64,000 nt of DNA from Sporosarcina ureae. GTDB taxonomy: Bacteria > Bacillota > Bacilli > Bacillales_A > Planococcaceae. The position numbers and the translations under genes are program-made. This document shows, piece by piece, positions 60,661 through 64,000 of the stretch. Every line of letters starts with the position of its first letter. The stretch's first letter is position 1. The notes below the pieces were generated by a model. It ran no database searches. It saw nothing but the letters and a program-made list of their open reading frames with translations, and had not been told where the DNA came from. Where the stretch lies: the NCBI RefSeq assembly GCF_002101375.1, contig NZ_CP015207.1, positions 2,062,001 to 2,126,000 of the forward strand, written 5' to 3'.

Positions 60661-61491
60661 ATGGAATTATTTGATTTAATAAAAGCGCTAATTTTAGGGT
60701 TTGTAGAAGGTATGACGGAATTCGCGCCTGTTTCTTCGACGGGTCATTTGATTATTGTCGATGATATGTGGCTGAAGACGGAAGAATTCCTTGGGAAATA
60801 TCCCGCGATTACATTTAAAATAGTGATTCAGCTCGGTTCGATCTTGGCTGTAGTCGTTGTGTTTTGGAAACGGTTATTTAGTTTAGTCGGTTTGTATAAA
60901 GTAGATAGCGATGTCAAGATGAGCGAGCGTTTCAATTTGCTACACGTAATCGTTGGTATGTTGCCGGCTGTTATTTTAGGTTTTGCACTGAAAGATTTAA
61001 TTGATGATTATTTATTCGGTGTAGAAACGGTTATTTTTGCGCTAGTTGCAGGTGCGGTGTTGATGATTGCAGCGGATAAATTTGGACCGAAAAATCCACG
61101 TGTACAGACGCTGGATCAGATTACATATAAACAGGCATTTACAGTGGGATTGGTTCAGTGTTTGTCATTGTGGCCAGGGTTTTCACGTTCGGGTGCGACG
61201 ATTTCCGGCGGTGTGTTATTTGGGATGAATCACCGGACGGCTGCTGACTTTACGTTCATCATGGCGGTTCCAATTATGATGGGTGCGAGTCTTGTGTCGG
61301 TGTTGAAGAACTGGGAGTATATGTCGATGGATGACATAGGATTCTATGTGGTTGGTTTCTTGAGTGCGTTTGTATTCGCGCTGATTTCGATTCGCTTCTT
61401 CTTGAAGTTGATTTCGAAGGTCAAGTTGATGCCGTTTGCAATTTATCGTATTGTGCTGGCAGCGATCTTGGCAATGATTGTGTTTTTATAA
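60661..61491 (+). CDS. uppP: Undecaprenyl-diphosphatase
   Basis: A 276-residue BacA/UppP membrane phosphatase that recycles undecaprenyl diphosphate to the monophosphate carrier for peptidoglycan. Catalytic motifs: EGMTEFAPVSSTGH (Glu16, Glu20) and PGFSRSGATISGG. The ATG at 60661 fits the family length; the longer frame runs into the DnaA-box cluster. It also confers bacitracin resistance, which fits its position behind the lia operon. Confidence 0.94.
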   Translation: MELFDLIKALILGFVEGMTEFAPVSSTGHLIIVDDMWLKTEEFLGKYPAITFKIVIQLGSILAVVVVFWKRLFSLVGLYKVDSDVKMSERFNLLHVIVGMLPAVILGFALKDLIDDYLFGVETVIFALVAGAVLMIAADKFGPKNPRVQTLDQITYKQAFTVGLVQCLSLWPGFSRSGATISGGVLFGMNHRTAADFTFIMAVPIMMGASLVSVLKNWEYMSMDDIGFYVVGFLSAFVFALISIRFFLKLISKVKLMPFAIYRIVLAAILAMIVFL

Positions 61492-61499
61492 GAAGTTAG

Positions 61500-61534
61500 A
61501 CGACCTTTGCAGAATTTGCAGAGGTCGTTTTTTG
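61500..61534 (+). terminator. Terminator of uppP
   Basis: ACGACCTTTGCA pairs with TGCAGAGGTCGT, then TTTTTTG. Confidence 0.9.
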
Positions 61535-61559
61535 TGGAATGAAATAGGATAGGTTGACG

Positions 61560-61660
61560 GGGATAGGGGAGGGGATTTGCGCTTCGGAGGGGACGCTTTC
61601 CTGCGGGCATGGCTTGAGCCCATGGGGAAGCATCCCCTATCTGAAGTTGCAATCCCTTCA
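61560..61660. repeat. Dispersed palindromic element, family 1 (diverged)
   Basis: Inverted repeat with GGAGGGGACGCTTTCC on one side and GGGGAAGCATCCCC on the other, bounded by GGGATTTGCGC and GTTGCAATCCC. It lies between convergent genes; core replaced by GGGCATGGCTTGAGCCCATG. Confidence 0.7.
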
Positions 61661-61685
61661 TACTCACCAGTTTACTGTTCCGGCT

Positions 61686-62423
61686 TTAAATTACTGTATA
61701 CCTTTTTCCTACTTCTGCAATTTCCACCAAACCACTGAACGTTTTCTCTGCTTCGTTCAAAATCTCATGGATATTCCCGTGAGGTGGCAGATGGGTGAGG
61801 ACGAGTTGCCCGACTTCGGCTTGCTGTGCAAGTGCACCTGCTTGGCTACCTGCTAGGTGACCCGGTGATTTGTCGAGGTGTTCTTCGTATAGATTGGCCT
61901 CGCAGAATACGATGTCGGCATGTTGCGAGAATGCCACGAGCTTGTCCGACCATTCCGTATCGGCAGTGAAAACCGCAGACTTGCCTCCTACTGTGAACTT
62001 CATGGCTAGGCAGTAGACGGGATGGATAGTTGGACAAAATGTTACGGTAAATGGGCCGATTTGGACGGATTGATTTTCTTGAATTTCGATACCTTGTGTT
62101 TGCTCTTTATACGTCAACTTCGCAAACTGTTCCTCGTCCTGCGCGTGCCCGTAAATAGGTAGTGGTGGGGAAGGGTGTCCAAGGTAGTACTGAATCAACC
62201 GGCTATATTGCAAGCTTCCTATGTCTGCGATGTGATCTGCGTGATAGTGGCTGATGACGACCGCGTCGAGCTGTTCCAGTGCGATATGATTTTGCAGGGA
62301 AGATAGTACGCCACTTCCGCAGTCGAACAGGCAATGGAATCCTTCGTGTTCGATGAGAAATGAAGAGGTGGCGCTGTTTGCTTTTGGGTAGCCGCCCCAG
62401 ATGCCTAAAGGGATGATGTTCAT
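61686..62423 (-). CDS. MBL-fold hydrolase, YhfI/RNase Z-like
   Basis: A 245-residue metallo-beta-lactamase-fold protein with the metal motif SHYHADHIAD near residue 60, later ligands in CPTIHPV, FTADTEWSD and the final LTHLPPHG. It resembles the YhfI group near RNase Z and cAMP phosphodiesterases. The natural substrate is unknown. ATG follows CAGGAGGAATTC. Confidence 0.87.
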   Translation of the reverse strand: MNIIPLGIWGGYPKANSATSSFLIEHEGFHCLFDCGSGVLSSLQNHIALEQLDAVVISHYHADHIADIGSLQYSRLIQYYLGHPSPPLPIYGHAQDEEQFAKLTYKEQTQGIEIQENQSVQIGPFTVTFCPTIHPVYCLAMKFTVGGKSAVFTADTEWSDKLVAFSQHADIVFCEANLYEEHLDKSPGHLAGSQAGALAQQAEVGQLVLTHLPPHGNIHEILNEAEKTFSGLVEIAEVGKRYTVI

Positions 62424-62511
62424 GTGAATTCCTCCTGTTTGGTTATTTACATACTTTTATTGTAAGTGAAGGGTGAGGAAAAGTCGTAAAGTAGGTATTT
62501 TTTTTTGAGGT

Positions 62512-63033
62512 GCCGACTCTAAGCGCCACCTTTCACTTTTGGTTCATCTAGTTCAAGCGGCTAGGATCTCGGGTCATAAGCCGTGCCGGTCGTGAGGCAA
62601 AAGGCGCCTCAAGTCCAGCCCGTCTTATGCCTGCCGATCCTGTCGAGCCGCTTTCACTTTTGGTTCATCCAGTTACAGGTGGCAGAGTCTCGGGTCATAA
62701 GTCAAAGCTGCTGTGCGGCAAAAAGCGCCGCTTCGCATCTTCGTCTTATGCCTGCCGACTCTAAGCGCCACCTTTCACTTTTGGTTCATCCAGTTCAAGC
62801 GGCTAGGATCTCGGGTCATAAGCCGTGCCGGTCGTGAGGCAAAAGGCGCCTCAAGTCCAGCCCGTCTTATGCCTGTCGATCCTATCGAGCCGCTTTCACT
62901 TTTGGTTCATCCAGTTACAGGTGGCAGAGTCTCGGGTCATAAGTCAAAGCTGCTGTGCGGCAAAAAGCGCCGCTTCGCACCTTCGCCTTATGCCTGCCGA
63001 CTCTAAACGCCACCTTTCACTTTTGGTTCATCC
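62512..63033. repeat. 121-bp alternating hairpin array
   Basis: The spacer CTTTCACTTTTGGTTCATC begins at 62530, 62651, 62772, 62893 and 63014, exactly 121 bases apart each time. Between spacers, two hairpin types alternate: A (GCGGCTAGGATC...GATCCT...GAGCCGC) and B (GGTGGCAGAGTC...GACTCTAAGCGCCACC). This gives A-B-A-B, with half of a B unit at the left edge. Both types share GGTCATAAG and CTTATGCCTG. The ORFs in the array only reflect the repeat. Confidence 0.92.
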
Positions 63034-63071
63034 ATGCGATAATAGAGAAAATACACTTTGAGGATGACGAT

Positions 63072-64000
63072 ATGAGTAAATTAGTTGAAATACAGTTAAA
63101 TGCACAGGGCACGGTGGCTTTGAAGAAGGGGTATCCTTTGATTTTGAAGGATGCTGTGATGAGTAGTGAGATTCAGGCGAAGGAAGGTAGTTTGATTCGT
63201 CTGACGGATCGTTATCATAAATATTTGGCTACAGGTTATTATGGAATTCAAAATAAAGGAATTGGCTGGGTGCTGACTTCGAATGAGAGAGAAGAGATTG
63301 ACTTTGATTTCTTCGATCAGAAAATGGCGACTGCGTTTGAGCGTCGTGACGCGTATATGAAAGATCCGAATACGACGGCTTTCCGTTTGTTTAATGGAGA
63401 AGGCGACGGAATTGGTGGCGTGACGATCGATTATTTCGATGGCTATTATATGGTCAGCTGGTATAGTGAAGGGATTTATGCGTTCCGTCATCACGTGTAT
63501 AACGTGTTGGATAAGCGTGGGGGTTACAAAGCGGTTTACGAGAAAAAGCGTTTTGATTCACAAGGGCAGTATGTGGAACAGGATGATTTCGTTCAAGGGA
63601 CGCCTGGAGATTTTCCGATCATCGTCAAGGAAAATGGCATGAACTTTGCGATTGATTTGAATGATGGTGCGATGACGGGAGTTTTCCTTGATCAGCGCGA
63701 TGTACGTGAGGCGATTCGGGACAACTATTCAGAAGGTCGCGAAGTGTTGAATACGTTCTCTTATACAGGAGCGTTTTCGGTTGCTGCTATTTTAGGTGGC
63801 GCGAAGAAAACGACGAATGTGGATTTGGCGAAGCGTAGTGTCGCGAAGACAATCGAGCAGTTCAGTGTCAACGGTATCGATTACGAGCAGCAAGATATTA
63901 AAGTGATGGATGTCTTTGACTATTTCCGTTATGCAAAGCGTCATGACATGAAATTCGGACTAGTTGTACTGGATCCGCCGAGCTTTGCGCGTTCGAAGAA
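63072..64000 (+). CDS. RlmI-like class I SAM-dependent rRNA methyltransferase, 5' part
   Basis: The frame is open from ATG 63072 (behind GAGGATGACGAT) to the window end, 309 codons. The N-terminal PUA-like domain reads LKKGYPLILKDAV. A central domain has GEGDGIGGVTIDYFDGYY. The Rossmann methyltransferase shows NTFSYTGAFSVAAILGGA and the catalytic-loop motif LVVLDPPSFARS. Such enzymes methylate cytosine-5 of 23S rRNA. The C-terminus lies outside the window. Confidence 0.9.
   Translation, partial: MSKLVEIQLNAQGTVALKKGYPLILKDAVMSSEIQAKEGSLIRLTDRYHKYLATGYYGIQNKGIGWVLTSNEREEIDFDFFDQKMATAFERRDAYMKDPNTTAFRLFNGEGDGIGGVTIDYFDGYYMVSWYSEGIYAFRHHVYNVLDKRGGYKAVYEKKRFDSQGQYVEQDDFVQGTPGDFPIIVKENGMNFAIDLNDGAMTGVFLDQRDVREAIRDNYSEGREVLNTFSYTGAFSVAAILGGAKKTTNVDLAKRSVAKTIEQFSVNGIDYEQQDIKVMDVFDYFRYAKRHDMKFGLVVLDPPSFARSK

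Noticed and set aside
62512-63033. CRISPR array
   Set aside because: The regularly spaced element looked CRISPR-like, but the intervening segments are themselves repeated (two alternating types) and no cas gene is near.
62583-63061. Overlapping 78-97 codon ORFs in the 121-bp array
   Set aside because: Their frames follow the hairpin repeat, start codons have no ribosome site, and the predicted peptides are repeats of one another.

Overview
The window is a 64 kb stretch of a low-to-mid GC Firmicutes chromosome. Several traits point to a Sporosarcina-like member of the Planococcaceae: a complete liaIHFSR envelope-stress operon, SLH-anchored surface proteins, a type 3 (archaeal-type) ProS, SigB-type promoters, frequent TTG/GTG starts with strong AGGAGG sites, and S-box and B12 riboswitches. 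The genus is an inference from gene content, not a database result. There is no rRNA, tRNA, prophage, IS transposase or CRISPR array that I can support.

Layout. 0-9 kb: 3' end of proS, topB, yqeY, a lipoprotein, an acyl-CoA dehydrogenase behind a perfect 31-bp palindrome, and a two-gene osmoprotectant ABC transporter of OpuF type (ATPase plus fused permease/binding protein). 9-23 kb: a heme-efflux pair (hrtB-hrtA) with an HssR-type direct repeat, a TsdA-like diheme cytochrome c, small stress genes with SigB-like promoters (YflT-domain protein, csbD), an MFS carrier, an SLC13/DASS carrier, an AI-2E family protein and a FhuF-like Fe-S protein. 23-34 kb: an SsuABC/TauABC-type ABC importer, DMT carriers, pepT, a hutG-gltS pair divergent from a LysR regulator, and a decayed EamA/LysR locus. 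34-40 kb: a sulfur-stress module (cstR, DsrE-like, TusA-rhodanese, rhodanese-persulfide dioxygenase, TusA, TauE) with three copies of one operator, then an S-box controlled O-acetylhomoserine sulfhydrylase. 40-42 kb: a BCCT betaine carrier.

42-50 kb is the most striking part. A cobalamin riboswitch precedes two secreted proteins that combine a transcobalamin-like beta domain (DUF4430) with an alpha/alpha-barrel. One of them is anchored by three SLH domains. A complete ECF transporter (T, fused A-A', S) follows. Together they read as a surface B12-capture and uptake system that resembles animal intrinsic factor/transcobalamin in its parts, with the domain order reversed.

51-64 kb: a two-component system with an unannotated one-TM ORF wedged between regulator and kinase, a SigB-driven small protein, a DinB protein, a 4-copy 363-bp tandem array with long hairpins, the liaIHFSR operon, a cluster of five DnaA-box-like sites before uppP, an MBL-fold protein, a 121-bp alternating hairpin array, and the 5' part of an RlmI-like methyltransferase.

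Several families of non-coding repeats are scattered between genes: two families of dispersed palindromic elements, two loci of a 21-bp phased repeat, and the two tandem arrays. Two genes (gltS and the SLH B12 protein) appear to need non-standard AUA or AUU start codons.
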